Source: Lentzea tibetensis (GTDB lineage Bacteria > Actinomycetota > Actinomycetes > Mycobacteriales > Pseudonocardiaceae). Taken from it: DNA of 64,000 nt. Below the pieces are notes generated by a model. The model was not told the DNA's origin and did no database searches. It saw only the letters and a program-made list of their open reading frames with translations. The stretch spans positions 124,001-188,000 of the forward strand of contig NZ_VOBR01000004.1 in NCBI RefSeq assembly GCF_007845675.1, given 5' to 3'. Of this stretch, positions 17,206-27,065 are shown one piece after another; positions within the stretch are counted from its first letter, which is position 1; every line of letters begins with the position of its first letter. Made by a program: the position numbers and the translations under genes.

Positions 17206-19998
17206 ATGAGCACCGACGCGGCGGAGATCCCCGCCCACCGCTACACCGCAGAGCTGGCAGGCAAGATCGAGCAGCGGTGGCAGCAGTACTGGGAAGAGCA
17301 CGGCACCTACCACGCGCCCAACCCCGTTGGACCGCTCAAGGGCGACGTCCCGGACGACAAGCTGTTCGTCCAGGACATGTTCCCGTACCCGTCGGGCGCC
17401 GGCCTGCACGTGGGGCACCCGCTGGGCTTCATCGGCACGGACGTCTTCGCCCGGTACCACCGGATGAACGGCCGCAACGTGCTGCACACGATGGGCTTCG
17501 ACGCGTTCGGCCTGCCCGCGGAGCAGTACGCGGTGCAGACCGGCCAGCACCCGCGCAAGACCACTGAGGACAACATCCAGACGTACCTGCGGCAGATCCG
17601 CAGGCTGGGACTGGGCCACGACGAGCGGCGCCGCATCTCGACGATCGACCCCGGCTACTACAAGTGGACCCAGTGGATCTTCCTGCAGATCTTCAACTCC
17701 TGGTACGACGCGGATCTGAAGCAGGCTCGTCCGATCACCGAGCTGGAGTCCGCCTTCGCCGACGGCTCGCGGTCCACCTCGGACGGTCGTCCCTGGGCCG
17801 AGCTGACCAAAAAGGACCAGCAGCAGGAGCTGGGGCGGTACCGTCTGGCTTATCTGTCCGAGGCGCCGGTGAACTGGTGCCCCGGACTGGGTACGGTGCT
17901 GGCGAACGAGGAAGTCACGGCCGACGGTCGCAGTGAGCGCGGCAACTTCCCGGTCTTCCGGCGGAACCTGCGCCAGTGGATGATGCGCATCACTGCGTAC
18001 TCCGACCGGTTGATCGACGACCTGGACCGGCTGGACTGGCCGGAAAAAGTCAAGGCCATGCAGCGGAACTGGATCGGCCGCTCGCACGGTGCCCGAGTCC
18101 GATTCGCGGTGGGAGACGAGAACATTGAGGTCTTCACGACCCGTCCGGACACGTTGTTCGGCGCGACCTACATGGTCCTGGCACCGGAACACCAGCTGGT
18201 GGACCAGATTGCGACGCCCGATCGCGTGGCAGACATCGCCGCGTACCGGCGCGCCGCGTCCCTGAAGTCCGAACTGGACCGTCAGGAGAACAAGGAGAAG
18301 ACCGGCGTCTTCACCGGCGCCTACGCGGTGAACCCGGTGAACGGCCAGGAAATCCCGGTCTACGTCGCGGACTACGTGCTGATGGGCTACGGCACCGGCG
18401 CGATCATGGCCGTGCCCGGCCAGGACCAGCGCGACTGGGACTTCGCGACGAAGTTCGACCTGCCCATCATCCGCACCGTGCAGCCGTCCGAGGGTTTCGA
18501 GGGCGACGCGTACACGGGGCAGGGCCCCGCGATCAACTCGCGCCAAGAAAATGGACTCAGCCTGGACGGCATGGACATCGCCGAGGCCAAGAAGACGATC
18601 ATCACGTGGCTGGAGGAGCAGGGCTGCGGCGAGGGCACCGTCCAGTACAAGCTGCGCGACTGGCTGTTCTCGCGGCAGCGCTACTGGGGTGAGCCGTTCC
18701 CGGTCGTCTACGACGAGGACGGCGCGCCCATCGCGCTGCCCGAGTCGATGCTGCCGATCGAGCTGCCCGAGGTCGACGACTACTCGCCGCGGACGTTCGA
18801 GCCGGAGGACGCGAACAGCGAGCCGTCGCCTCCGCTGTCCCGCGCCACCGAGTGGACCGAGGTCGAGCTGGACCTGGGCGACGGGCCGAAGAAGTACCGC
18901 CGCGACACGAACACGATGCCCAACTGGGCCGGTTCGTGCTGGTACCAGCTGCGCTACGTCGACCCGACCGAGACCGAGCGGTTCGTCAACGCGGAGAACG
19001 AGAAGTACTGGCTGGGTCCGCGCACCGAGCAGCACGGCTCGAACGACCCCGGCGGCGTCGACCTGTACATCGGCGGCGTCGAGCACGCGGTGCTGCACCT
19101 GCTGTACTCGCGCTTCTGGCAGAAGGTGCTGTTCGACCTGGGCCACCTGTCCGGTGACGAGCCGTACCGCCGCCTGTTCAACCAGGGCTACATCCAGGCG
19201 TACGCGTACACCGACGCGCGTGGTTCCTACGTGCCCGCTGAGCACGTCACCGAGGAGGACGGCAAGTTCTTCTACGAGGGTGAAGAGGTCAAGCGCGAGT
19301 ACGGGAAGATGGGCAAGAGCCTGAAGAACGTGGTCACGCCGGACGAGATGGCGGAGACGTACGGCGCGGACGTCTTCCGGTTCTACGAGATGTCGATGGG
19401 CCCGATGGACGTCTCTCGTCCCTGGGCCACGAAGGACGTCGTCGGCGCACAGCGGTTCTTGCAGCGGCTGTGGCGCAACCTGGTCGACGAGGCCGACGGG
19501 TCGACGAGGGTCACCGAGGACGCACCGTCCGAGGAAGCGCTGCGGCTGCTGCACAAGACGATCGCCGGCGTGCACGACGACTACGCGAACCTGCGCTACA
19601 ACACGGCGGGCGCGAAGCTGATCGAGCTGAACAACTTCGTCACCAAGCACTACTCCGCGGGCACGCCGCGCGTGCTGGCCGAGGCGATGGCGCTGATGCT
19701 GGCTCCGCTGAGCCCGCACGTCGCCGAGGAGCTGTGGGCCAAGCTGGGCCACGCGGACTCGCTGGCGCACGGGCCGTTCCCGGCCGCCGAGGAGAAGTAC
19801 CTGGTCGAGGACACCGTCGAGTACCCGATCCAGGTCAACGGCAAGGTGCGGTCGCGGGTCGTCGTGCCCGCCTCGTTCGGACAGGACGAGGTCAAGGCCG
19901 CCGCGCTGGCCGAGGAGAAGGTGGCCGAGCTGGTCGCGGGCGGGACCCCGAAGAAGGTCATCGTGGTGCCCGGCCGCCTGGTCAACGTCGTGCTGTAA
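17206..19998 (+). CDS. leuS: Leucyl-tRNA synthetase
   Basis: A 930-residue class Ia synthetase that charges tRNA-Leu. The HIGH motif is present as HVGH in [20 protein letters not shown], and the KMSKS loop reads KMGKS in [13 protein letters not shown], as in other actinobacteria. The editing domain shows [19 protein letters not shown], and the C-terminal part includes [10 protein letters not shown]-like sequence ([13 protein letters not shown]). The ATG at 17206 has GGAGAGGGA upstream. A leucine leader peptide and attenuator precede it, so expression probably follows leucyl-tRNA charging. The stop is 3 bp from that of the convergent TetR gene. Confidence 0.97.
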   Translation: MSTDAAEIPAHRYTAELAGKIEQRWQQYWEEHGTYHAPNPVGPLKGDVPDDKLFVQDMFPYPSGAGLHVGHPLGFIGTDVFARYHRMNGRNVLHTMGFDAFGLPAEQYAVQTGQHPRKTTEDNIQTYLRQIRRLGLGHDERRRISTIDPGYYKWTQWIFLQIFNSWYDADLKQARPITELESAFADGSRSTSDGRPWAELTKKDQQQELGRYRLAYLSEAPVNWCPGLGTVLANEEVTADGRSERGNFPVFRRNLRQWMMRITAYSDRLIDDLDRLDWPEKVKAMQRNWIGRSHGARVRFAVGDENIEVFTTRPDTLFGATYMVLAPEHQLVDQIATPDRVADIAAYRRAASLKSELDRQENKEKTGVFTGAYAVNPVNGQEIPVYVADYVLMGYGTGAIMAVPGQDQRDWDFATKFDLPIIRTVQPSEGFEGDAYTGQGPAINSRQENGLSLDGMDIAEAKKTIITWLEEQGCGEGTVQYKLRDWLFSRQRYWGEPFPVVYDEDGAPIALPESMLPIELPEVDDYSPRTFEPEDANSEPSPPLSRATEWTEVELDLGDGPKKYRRDTNTMPNWAGSCWYQLRYVDPTETERFVNAENEKYWLGPRTEQHGSNDPGGVDLYIGGVEHAVLHLLYSRFWQKVLFDLGHLSGDEPYRRLFNQGYIQAYAYTDARGSYVPAEHVTEEDGKFFYEGEEVKREYGKMGKSLKNVVTPDEMAETYGADVFRFYEMSMGPMDVSRPWATKDVVGAQRFLQRLWRNLVDEADGSTRVTEDAPSEEALRLLHKTIAGVHDDYANLRYNTAGAKLIELNNFVTKHYSAGTPRVLAEAMALMLAPLSPHVAEELWAKLGHADSLAHGPFPAAEEKYLVEDTVEYPIQVNGKVRSRVVVPASFGQDEVKAAALAEEKVAELVAGGTPKKVIVVPGRLVNVVL

Positions 19999-20001
19999 CC
20001 G

Positions 20002-20721
20002 CTAGTCCCCGAAGCCGATGTCCGTCAGCATCTGATCGATCATGCGGTCGAACATCGGCTCGGGGTTGGCCACGGCGAACGGGAAGCGTCCGAACACCTC
20101 CAGCGCGACGTGCCCGTAGAGCCGGACCCACGACTGCACGATGTGGTAGATCGCGCCCAGGCTGAGCTCCGCGGCGCTCACCTCGCAGCCGTGCGAAGCG
20201 ACGGCCTGGATCAGCACCTCCTGGAACGACGCCAGGTCGCCGTGCAACGTCGAGGGCACGTCGGCGTGCTCCTGCTCCGGTGCCGGGTGGCTGGCGATGA
20301 GCCGTGCCGCCACCTCGAGGAACACCGAGCCGAACTGGTCGGGCTTGGGCCCCAGCGCGTCCTGCGGCGACGCGAACACCAGTGAGAACTCCTGCGGGTG
20401 CGCGAGCGCCCACCGGCGGAACGCGTGGCACACCGCCCTGACCTGGTCGCGGACCTGGTCCTCGCCGAGGTCGGCGATGTCCTTGTAGAGCTCGTGCGAC
20501 ATGTCCTGGCAGATGTCGTCGCACAGCTGGCGCAGCAGGTCCTCGTGCGAGTTGTAGTACCGGTAGAGCGCGGGGGCGGTGATCCCCAGCTCCCGGGCGA
20601 TGGCACGCAGCGTGACAGCTTCTCGACCCTGTGTGACGAGGAGTGTGCGAGCCGCCTGCCGAATCTCACGCTCGGTTTCAGCGCGTAGCCGTTCTCGGCG
20701 AGTGGCCTCGGTCATATTCAC
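20002..20721 (-). CDS. TetR/AcrR family transcriptional regulator
   Basis: A 239-residue repressor with an N-terminal TetR helix-turn-helix (AARTLLVTQGREAVTLRAIA, then RELGITAPALYRYYNSHEDL) and a C-terminal ligand domain of the WHG type seen in regulators of exporters. It diverges from an MMPL family gene across 101 bp, so it very likely represses that transporter and itself. Candidate start codons are ATG 20721 and ATG 20715. Confidence 0.88.
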   Translation of the reverse strand: MNMTEATRRERLRAETEREIRQAARTLLVTQGREAVTLRAIARELGITAPALYRYYNSHEDLLRQLCDDICQDMSHELYKDIADLGEDQVRDQVRAVCHAFRRWALAHPQEFSLVFASPQDALGPKPDQFGSVFLEVAARLIASHPAPEQEHADVPSTLHGDLASFQEVLIQAVASHGCEVSAAELSLGAIYHIVQSWVRLYGHVALEVFGRFPFAVANPEPMFDRMIDQMLTDIGFGD

Positions 20722-20758
20722 TCCATCGGGTTGTAAGCCCCGTCCGTGACCACGTACG

Positions 20759-20769
20759 GTTCAGTGAAC
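20759..20769. promoter_or_regulatory. Candidate TetR operator between tetR and MMPL genes
   Basis: GTTCA, G, TGAAC is a perfect short palindrome at 20759-20769 in the 101-bp divergent region, flanked by ACG and GGT. Its central position fits an operator controlling both promoters. The half site is short and other imperfect repeats exist nearby, so the exact site is uncertain. A strong AGGAGGGA ribosome site for the MMPL gene is at 20809-20816. Confidence 0.4.
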
Positions 20770-20822
20770 GGTGTTTACAAAGTTGACGCCTTTTACTCAA
20801 CCGTAACCCAGGAGGGACGCGC

Positions 20823-22949
20823 ATGTTCGCGAAGTGGGGGTCGCTGGCATACCGCCGCCGCTGGGTGGTGCTCGTCGCGACGGTACTGCTCGCTGTCGTC
20901 GGAGGTGTGTGGGGACTCGGCGTGTTCGACAAGCTGAGTCAAGGTGGTTATGAAGCCCCGACCAGCGAGGCCGCCCGCGCGAACCAGATCGCCGAGCAGA
21001 CGTTCGGCCGCCAGGGCGGTGACGTGTTCGTCGTCTACGGCGGCGACATCGCGGATCCGCTGGTGCAGAAGAAGATCGCGGACCACGTCGGCGGCCTGTC
21101 GAAGGACCTCGTGTCCAAGGCCGTCGGGCCGGTGCCGTCGGACGACCGCAAGCAGGCGCTCGTCGCGATCACGCTGACGTCCAGCGACTCGAACACGCAG
21201 ATCAAGCTGTACAAGGACCTCGCGCCGCTGCTCGACATCGACGGGCTCACCGAGCAGGTCGGCGGGCTCGTGCCGACGCAGAAGGCCATCAGCGAGATGT
21301 CGCAGGACGACCTCACCAAGGCCGAGGCCGTCTCGCTGCCGCTGGTGCTGATCCTGCTCGTCGTCATCTTCGGCGGCCTCGTCGCCGCGTCGCTGCCGGT
21401 GCTCGTCGGCGGTCTCGCGATCATGGGCTCGCTCGGCGTGCTGCACGCGATCTCGCTCGGCGTCACGGTCAACTCGTTCGCGGTCAACGTCGCCAGCCTG
21501 CTGGGGCTCGGCATGGCGATCGACTACGGCCTCTTCATGGTCGGCCGGTTCCGCGAGGAGCTCGCCGCGGGCCGCAGCACCGAGGACGCCGTGCGCCGCA
21601 CCGTCGGCTCGGCCGGTCGCACCGTCGTGTTCTCGGCGACGCTGCTGGTCATCGCGCTGGCCGGCCTGCTGCTGTTCCCGCAGGGCTTCCTCAAGTCGCT
21701 GAGCTACGGCGGCATGTCCGCGGTCGCGATCGCGGCGGTCGTCTCGCTGACCCTGCTGCCCGCGTTGCTCGGCATCCTCGGCCACCGGGTCGACAAGCTG
21801 TCCCTGCCGTGGCGGAAGAAGCAGCCGAGCGAGAACGGCTGGCGCAAGCTCGCGGGCAAGGTCATGAAGCGCCCGGTGCTCATCGCGGTGCCGATCGTCG
21901 CCGTGCTGCTCGGCCTCGGCGCGCCGTTCCTCGGCGTCCAGTTCGGCCAGGTCACCGAGAAGGTCCTGCCCGAGGGCAACTCCGCGCGGGTCGCCGTCGA
22001 GACGATCAACAAGAACTTCTCCGCGCTGTCCAGCAGCGGCTTCAAGATCGTGATCACCGGCGCCGACGACCCGGTGGCGATGCAGGACCTCATGAAGAGG
22101 ATCGGTGACGTCCAGGGCGTCGGCGAGGTCCGGCCGGGTGCCGAGCCGAAGGACGGCACGTGGCTGCTGTCCGCCGGGCTCGACAGCGACGCGCTGAGCG
22201 AGCAGTCCAAGCAGGCGCTGAAGGACGTCCGCGCGCTCGAACCGCCGGTCGGTGCCGAGATGTACGTCGGCGGCAACACCGCGGTGGTCAGCGACAGTCT
22301 CGACGCGATCGCGGCGAAGCTGCCGTTGATGATCGCCCTGCTGGTCGGCGCGACGCTGGTGCTGATGTTCCTGGCGTTCGGCTCGGTCGTGCTGCCGCTC
22401 AAGGCGGTGCTGATGAGCGCGTTCAGCCTGTCGGCGACGTTCGGCGTGCTGGTGTGGATCTTCCAGGAGGGCCACGGCGCGTCGTGGCTCGGCGTCACGC
22501 CCGCACCGCTGGAGTCCGGCATCGTCGTGCTGATGGCGGCCGTCGTGTTCGGCCTGTCGACGGACTACGAGGTGTTCCTGCTGTCCCGCATGGTCGAGGC
22601 GCGCGGCAAGGGCGCGTCGACCGAGGAGGCGGTCACCACGGGTCTCGCCAAGACCGGCCGGGTGATCACCGCCGCCGCGCTGCTGCTGATCGTCGTCACG
22701 GGTGCGTTCGCGTTCTCGCAGGTCGCGATGATGCGGTTCGTCGGCGTCGGCATGATCCTCGCGCTGGTGCTCGACGCGACGATCGTCCGCATGTTGCTCG
22801 TCCCGGCCGTGATGAAGATGCTCGGCAACGCGGTCTGGTGGGCTCCCGGCCCGCTGCGCCGCATCCAGGAGCGGATGGCGATCCACGAGGGCGACGACCC
22901 GGACGAGGAGCTCGCCCGGCTCGAGCGCACCCCGCAACCGGTCGGCTAA
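20823..22949 (+). CDS. MMPL/RND family transporter
   Basis: A 708-residue proton-driven membrane transporter with two repeats, each one transmembrane helix, a periplasm-side domain and a five-helix bundle. Signatures include MGLGMAIDYGLFMVGRFREEL-like sequence in the first half (LGMAIDYGLFMVGRFREELA) and VFGLSTDYEVFLLSRMVEA in the second; the Asp-Tyr pairs lie in the proton-relay helices. In actinobacteria such proteins export lipids or antibiotics; the cargo here is unknown. It is divergent from and probably repressed by the TetR gene. Its stop overlaps the stop of the convergent propeller gene. Confidence 0.92.
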   Translation: MFAKWGSLAYRRRWVVLVATVLLAVVGGVWGLGVFDKLSQGGYEAPTSEAARANQIAEQTFGRQGGDVFVVYGGDIADPLVQKKIADHVGGLSKDLVSKAVGPVPSDDRKQALVAITLTSSDSNTQIKLYKDLAPLLDIDGLTEQVGGLVPTQKAISEMSQDDLTKAEAVSLPLVLILLVVIFGGLVAASLPVLVGGLAIMGSLGVLHAISLGVTVNSFAVNVASLLGLGMAIDYGLFMVGRFREELAAGRSTEDAVRRTVGSAGRTVVFSATLLVIALAGLLLFPQGFLKSLSYGGMSAVAIAAVVSLTLLPALLGILGHRVDKLSLPWRKKQPSENGWRKLAGKVMKRPVLIAVPIVAVLLGLGAPFLGVQFGQVTEKVLPEGNSARVAVETINKNFSALSSSGFKIVITGADDPVAMQDLMKRIGDVQGVGEVRPGAEPKDGTWLLSAGLDSDALSEQSKQALKDVRALEPPVGAEMYVGGNTAVVSDSLDAIAAKLPLMIALLVGATLVLMFLAFGSVVLPLKAVLMSAFSLSATFGVLVWIFQEGHGASWLGVTPAPLESGIVVLMAAVVFGLSTDYEVFLLSRMVEARGKGASTEEAVTTGLAKTGRVITAAALLLIVVTGAFAFSQVAMMRFVGVGMILALVLDATIVRMLLVPAVMKMLGNAVWWAPGPLRRIQERMAIHEGDDPDEELARLERTPQPVG

Positions 22950-23968
22950 CCAGCCGTCGGAGCGAAAGCGATCATGGTCGCGTCGAAGTCGCGGCCGCGG
23001 GGACCGGCGAACCCGGTCGAGCTCAACGAGTACCTGCTGAGGACCGCGTCGTCCGCGCTGTCCAGCACGGTGGTCGTCGAGCCGGTGGCCAGGAAGATCC
23101 GCCGGTCCCCCGGTGCCGTCGCGACGCCGGGGGCCGCGATCGCCAGCGTCCGGCGCACGGTCCGCGTCGCCACGTCGACCACGGCGACCGCGCGTTCCTT
23201 CGGCAGCGCCACGTAGACGGTCGCGCCGTCCGGCGTGACCGCGACGCTGCCCGCACCCTTCCCGACCGGGATCGAGCCGACGACCTCGCTCTTCGCCGTG
23301 TCGATGACGGTCAGCGTGCCGGGCGTCTGCGCACCCAGCCGCATGCCGCTGACGTACAGGAACGCGCCGTCCGGCGAGATCGCCACCTGCTGCGGCAGCC
23401 CACCGACCTTGATCGTCCTGAGCTGGCTGGCGGTCTCGGTGTCGACGACGCTGACGGTGCCGTCCTGCGCGTTCGCCACGTAGAGCACCCGCCCGTCCGG
23501 CGACACCGCGAGACCCTGCGGCTGCCCGCCGACCCTGATCGCCGCGACCAGCCGGAACGTCTGCGGCTCCACCACGGCCACGCTGCCCGCCGCGGTCACG
23601 TACAGCCGCTCGCCGTCCGGCCGCATCGCCGCCTGGGCGAGCTGGACCTGCGTGTGCATCCGGTCGACCACGGCGCCCGTGCGCGGGTTCACCACCGCGA
23701 TCGAGCCGGACCAGCCGTTCACCACGTACAGCCGCTCGCCGTCCGGCGACACGGCGACGCCGGTCGCGCGGCCGGTCGTGTCCGCCGTCGAGAGGATCGT
23801 GCCGTGCTCCGTGTCGATCACCTGGACGAGCCCGGTTCGTCCGACCACGTAGGCGCGGCCCGACGATCCACTCGCTGTGTGATTCACCGGTGTCTGCGAT
23901 CCGACACCAATCGCCGCGACGGCCGCCGACAGCGTCAACAACACGGCCACCAGGCGTGCTCTTGCCAT
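22946..23968 (-). CDS. Secreted YVTN-type beta-propeller protein
   Basis: A 340-residue protein with a signal peptide (ARARLVAVLLTLSAAVAAIG) and about seven YVTN/NHL-like blades. The repeated motif is VAVSPDGERLYVVN, for example GVAVSPDGERLYVVNGWSG and GLAVSPDGRVLYVANAQDG. Such propellers are exported or surface binding proteins without a known enzymatic role. No lipobox is seen, so it may be released or remain attached by its signal anchor. The gene is downstream of DUF2339 but separated from it by a hairpin and 215 bp. Confidence 0.85.
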   Translation of the reverse strand: MARARLVAVLLTLSAAVAAIGVGSQTPVNHTASGSSGRAYVVGRTGLVQVIDTEHGTILSTADTTGRATGVAVSPDGERLYVVNGWSGSIAVVNPRTGAVVDRMHTQVQLAQAAMRPDGERLYVTAAGSVAVVEPQTFRLVAAIRVGGQPQGLAVSPDGRVLYVANAQDGTVSVVDTETASQLRTIKVGGLPQQVAISPDGAFLYVSGMRLGAQTPGTLTVIDTAKSEVVGSIPVGKGAGSVAVTPDGATVYVALPKERAVAVVDVATRTVRRTLAIAAPGVATAPGDRRIFLATGSTTTVLDSADDAVLSRYSLSSTGFAGPRGRDFDATMIAFAPTAG

Positions 23969-24010
23969 GTCGCGAATGGGAACACTTCCGGGTGCTTTCG
24001 ATCCACTTCC

Positions 24011-24028
24011 TTCACCCTGGAGAGTGAA
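24011..24028. promoter_or_regulatory. Imperfect palindrome upstream of the propeller gene
   Basis: TTCACCCTGGAGAGTGAA is an 18-bp palindrome with a single mismatched pair, 43 bp before the start of the YVTN gene on its promoter side. It could be an operator. Nothing nearby identifies a regulator. The rest of 23969-24110 shows no gene. Confidence 0.35.
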
Positions 24029-24112
24029 CTAATTCCCCCGTCGAAGTATCTGGGCTCTAAAAGCGCCCGGCGCCGATCGCTCGGGGGGCGAAACGACCGG
24101 CACCGGGCTCCT

Positions 24113-24133
24113 CCCGGCGTGCGCGACGCCGGG
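24113..24133 (-). terminator. Hairpin after the DUF2339 gene
   Basis: Arms CCCGGCGT (24113-24120) and ACGCCGGG (24126-24133) form an 8-bp perfect stem about 50 bp beyond the stop of the DUF2339 gene. There is no U-tract, but the position suits termination before the next same-strand gene. Confidence 0.45.
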
Positions 24134-24183
24134 CGGTCCGTCCCCCATCAACAGATTGACGCATGAAATACCACTTTGGACCC

Positions 24184-25962
24184 TTACGACCAGCCGTTCG
24201 CGGAAATTTTTCTGTTCGCAACCAACTTGGCGTAGCGCGTGCCCGCGGTCAGGAGCACCAGACCGGCGCCGAGGAAGGCCGCGACCCGCGCGATTCCATC
24301 CAGCGCGGCCAGGTCGAAGAGCAGCAGTTTCAGCACCGCCGCGCCCACGAGAACGAGTCCGGCGACCCGCAGCGGGAGCACGTCGATACCGCGCACGAGC
24401 AGAACGAGCGCCGCGATCGTCCACGAAACCGTGACCACGGAGTGACCGAACAGGAAGCCGGTCTCGTCCGGCGACAACAGCAATGCGGCGCACAGGACGA
24501 ATCCAGCCGCGCCGTACAGCAACACCACACCGGAGGCGAACCACGGCACCGGGTGCTTTCCGGGCTCGCGAACGACGCTCAACTTCGTGGCGGCCCACGG
24601 CAGCACTCCCGCGAATACCGCGAGCACGAGCGCGGTCACCATCCCGGCCACCAGATCGGCGGTGGCGACGAAACCCGGTGAGTCGAGCAGCCAGCGCGGC
24701 GGAACCGCACCCGCGAGCGTCATCAGCAGGCCGATCGCACCGAACACCGCGGACGCCAGCAGCGCGCTCCTGCGCTCCAGCTTCACCGCGACGAACGCCA
24801 GCAGCACCGCCTCGGCGAGCACGACCGCGGTGCGCGACGTGCCGTCCAGCGCGATCACGGTCGCCTGGAACAGCGCGAGCATGCCGACCGCACCGGCCGA
24901 CGTCGCGAACGGGCGCGGCAGGTCGGGGACCATCCACAGCGCGAGCAGCGCGGCCGCGACCACACCGGCGAGCGCGCTCGCCACGGGCTTCTCCAGCAGC
25001 GACGTCGCGATGAGCGCGGGGAACGCCGAGCCCGCGACCAGCAGCACCGGCACCACGTCGTCCGGCCTGCGCCGCACGGTCAGGATGGCCACGCCGACGC
25101 CCAGCACGGCGGTGAGCACGGCCATGCCCGCCGTCGCCCACGCCTCGGGGGTGCCGACGTGCGTCCCGGTCGCCGCGATGGACGCGATGATCGGCGGCAC
25201 GCCACCGGCGACCGCCAGCGACGGCCAGCTGCGCTGCAGCTGGATCGGGGTGCTCGCCATCTTCAGCACCAGCAGGAACGCCACGAGCATCGGCGTGAAC
25301 CCGTCGGTGAGCACCGGCGCGCAGAACGCGCACGCGGCGACCACGCCGGTCGCCAGCACCGGCGAGTCCCAGCGCATCGCGAGCCACAGGCCGCCACCGG
25401 CGACCGCGAGCCCGACGAGCAGACCGGCCCAGCCCGGCAGGTACTCGTACAGCGAGGTCGCCGCGATGACGTCCAGGTACATCCCGGCGATACCGGTCGC
25501 GACCAGCGCGAACGCGCCGGTGCGCGACGCGGGCGTCCGGTGCAGGCGCAGGCCGATGCCGATCAGGACGCCGCTGAAGACCGCGCCCGCGAGCACCCGA
25601 GGCAGCGGGCCGAGGTAACCGCGCTGCACGGCGAGCACCAGCAGCATCACGACGCCGAGCACGGTGATCGCGCCACCGACCCAGGCGAGCAGCTTGCTGC
25701 CCGCGCCGTCCTTGCCGAGCTTCTCCAGCACGGACTCGCGCGGCGGTGGCGGCTGCGGCGGTGCCCACTGCGGCGGGAACGCCTGCTGAGGCTGCGGCAC
25801 CGGCTGTGGCGGCGGCGGGAAGGCCGGCTGAGGAGCCGGCATCTGCACGGGCGCGGGCATCGGGGCCGGCGCGGGGAGCGGCACGCGCAGCTCCGCGCTG
25901 ATCGCGACGAGGCGCTGCCCGATGGCGGCGAGCTCGTCGGCAAAGCGGTCCTGACCTGTCAT
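24184..25962 (-). CDS. DUF2339 multi-pass membrane protein
   Basis: A 592-residue protein from ATG 25962 (MTGQDRFADELAAIGQRLVA). An N-terminal cytosolic helix is followed by a Pro/Gln-rich linker (residues about 30-80) and then a long run of about 15-18 hydrophobic segments, beginning LLAWVGGAITVLGVVMLLVL. This is the DUF2339 layout, whose role is unknown. The frame is open upstream into the LacI region, but that part is antisense to the LacI start. It is divergent from the LacI gene. Confidence 0.8.
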   Translation of the reverse strand: MTGQDRFADELAAIGQRLVAISAELRVPLPAPAPMPAPVQMPAPQPAFPPPPQPVPQPQQAFPPQWAPPQPPPPRESVLEKLGKDGAGSKLLAWVGGAITVLGVVMLLVLAVQRGYLGPLPRVLAGAVFSGVLIGIGLRLHRTPASRTGAFALVATGIAGMYLDVIAATSLYEYLPGWAGLLVGLAVAGGGLWLAMRWDSPVLATGVVAACAFCAPVLTDGFTPMLVAFLLVLKMASTPIQLQRSWPSLAVAGGVPPIIASIAATGTHVGTPEAWATAGMAVLTAVLGVGVAILTVRRRPDDVVPVLLVAGSAFPALIATSLLEKPVASALAGVVAAALLALWMVPDLPRPFATSAGAVGMLALFQATVIALDGTSRTAVVLAEAVLLAFVAVKLERRSALLASAVFGAIGLLMTLAGAVPPRWLLDSPGFVATADLVAGMVTALVLAVFAGVLPWAATKLSVVREPGKHPVPWFASGVVLLYGAAGFVLCAALLLSPDETGFLFGHSVVTVSWTIAALVLLVRGIDVLPLRVAGLVLVGAAVLKLLLFDLAALDGIARVAAFLGAGLVLLTAGTRYAKLVANRKISANGWS

Positions 25963-26033
25963 GGGATCACTGTGAGGCCAGGCGGGGTGGAAAGCATCAG
26001 TACAGCTACTCATCCGATTTGACCAAGGAGTGT

Positions 26034-26046
26034 GTAATCGATTGAC
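26034..26046. promoter_or_regulatory. Candidate LacI-family operator
   Basis: GTAATCGATTGAC at 26034-26046 contains the perfect palindrome AATCGATT with the central CG typical of LacI-family operators. It lies 10 bp before the LacI start and inside the 93-bp divergent region with DUF2339. It fits autoregulation of the LacI-ribokinase pair. Confidence 0.4.
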
Positions 26047-26055
26047 TAGCCCCTC

Positions 26056-27024
26056 GTGACGACCATGAGGGACGTCGCGCAGCACGCGGGGGTCTCCACG
26101 GCCACCGTGTCGCGCGTGCTCAACGGCCACGCCGCGCCGACGCAGGCGACCCGCACCCGCGTGCTGGCCGCGATCGACGAGCTCGGCTACCGGCCGAACG
26201 CACTGGCCCGGTCGTTGCGCACCACCAGCACGAAAACACTGGGGCTGGTCATCAGCGACCTGCTCAACCCGTTCTTCGCCGAGATCGCCCGAGCGGTCGA
26301 GGACGAAGCCCGGTCACACGGCTACTGCGTCGTGATCGGGAACGCCGACGAGAACGCCGAGCAGGAAGCGACCTACGTGCGCACCCTGCTCGACCGCCGG
26401 GTGGACGGGCTCCTGCTCTGCCCCGCCACCGATGACCCGAGCCTGGTGCGCGAGGTCGTAGCGGGAGGCGTGCCGCTCGTGCTGCTCGACCGGACCGTGC
26501 GGGGCGCGACGTGCCCCGTGGTCCGCGCCGACGGCGCTGACGCGCTCACCCAGCTCGCCCGGCGGCTCGTCGGCGCCGGACACACCCGGATCGGCGTGAT
26601 CGCCGGACCGGCCGACACCAGCACCGGCCGCGAACGCCTCGACGCGTTCGCGGCCGCGCTCGGCCCGCTGCTCAGCCAGGACCTCGTCGTGCACGGCGAC
26701 TTCCGGCAGGACAGCGGCAGCCAGGCGGCGGCCGTGCTGGTCGAGCGGAACGCGACCGCGCTGGTCGCCATGGACAACCTGATGGGACTCGGCGCGCTGG
26801 CCGAGCTGCGCCGCGCAGGCCTGCGCGTGCCGGACGACGTGGCGGTCGCCGTGTACGACGACCAGCCGTGGTTCCCGCTGGTCGACCCGCCGGTCACGGT
26901 GATCGCCCAGCCGACCGTCGAGATGGGGCGTGCCGCGGCGCGCAGCCTGCTCGCGCTCGTCAACGGCGACCAGCCGGAGGACGTCCACCTCAGCGCCCGG
27001 CTCGTCGTCCGGGCGTCGTGCTGA
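26056..27024 (+). CDS. LacI family transcriptional regulator (RbsR-like)
   Basis: A 322-residue sugar-responsive repressor. The N-terminal helix-turn-helix and hinge read TMRDVAQHAGVSTATVSRVL, then NELGYRPN-type sequence (DELGYRPNALARSLRTT). The rest is a periplasmic-binding-protein fold (LGLVISDLLNPFFAEIARAV). The start is GTG 26056 or ATG 26065. The ribokinase gene begins 41 bp after its stop, so ribose or a related sugar is the likely ligand. No transporter genes are adjacent. Confidence 0.9.
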   Translation: MTTMRDVAQHAGVSTATVSRVLNGHAAPTQATRTRVLAAIDELGYRPNALARSLRTTSTKTLGLVISDLLNPFFAEIARAVEDEARSHGYCVVIGNADENAEQEATYVRTLLDRRVDGLLLCPATDDPSLVREVVAGGVPLVLLDRTVRGATCPVVRADGADALTQLARRLVGAGHTRIGVIAGPADTSTGRERLDAFAAALGPLLSQDLVVHGDFRQDSGSQAAAVLVERNATALVAMDNLMGLGALAELRRAGLRVPDDVAVAVYDDQPWFPLVDPPVTVIAQPTVEMGRAAARSLLALVNGDQPEDVHLSARLVVRASC

Positions 27025-27065
27025 TTCCCGGTCGTGATCGAGAACGACGTGGCAGAGTTCGGGAA

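Noticed and set aside
17167-19770. An 867-codon frame antisense to leuS, and similar long antisense frames opposite murJ and the chaplin-like gene
   Set aside because: They are frame shadows in GC-rich coding DNA; amino-acid composition is Arg/His/Gln-rich and no ribosome sites or domains are present.
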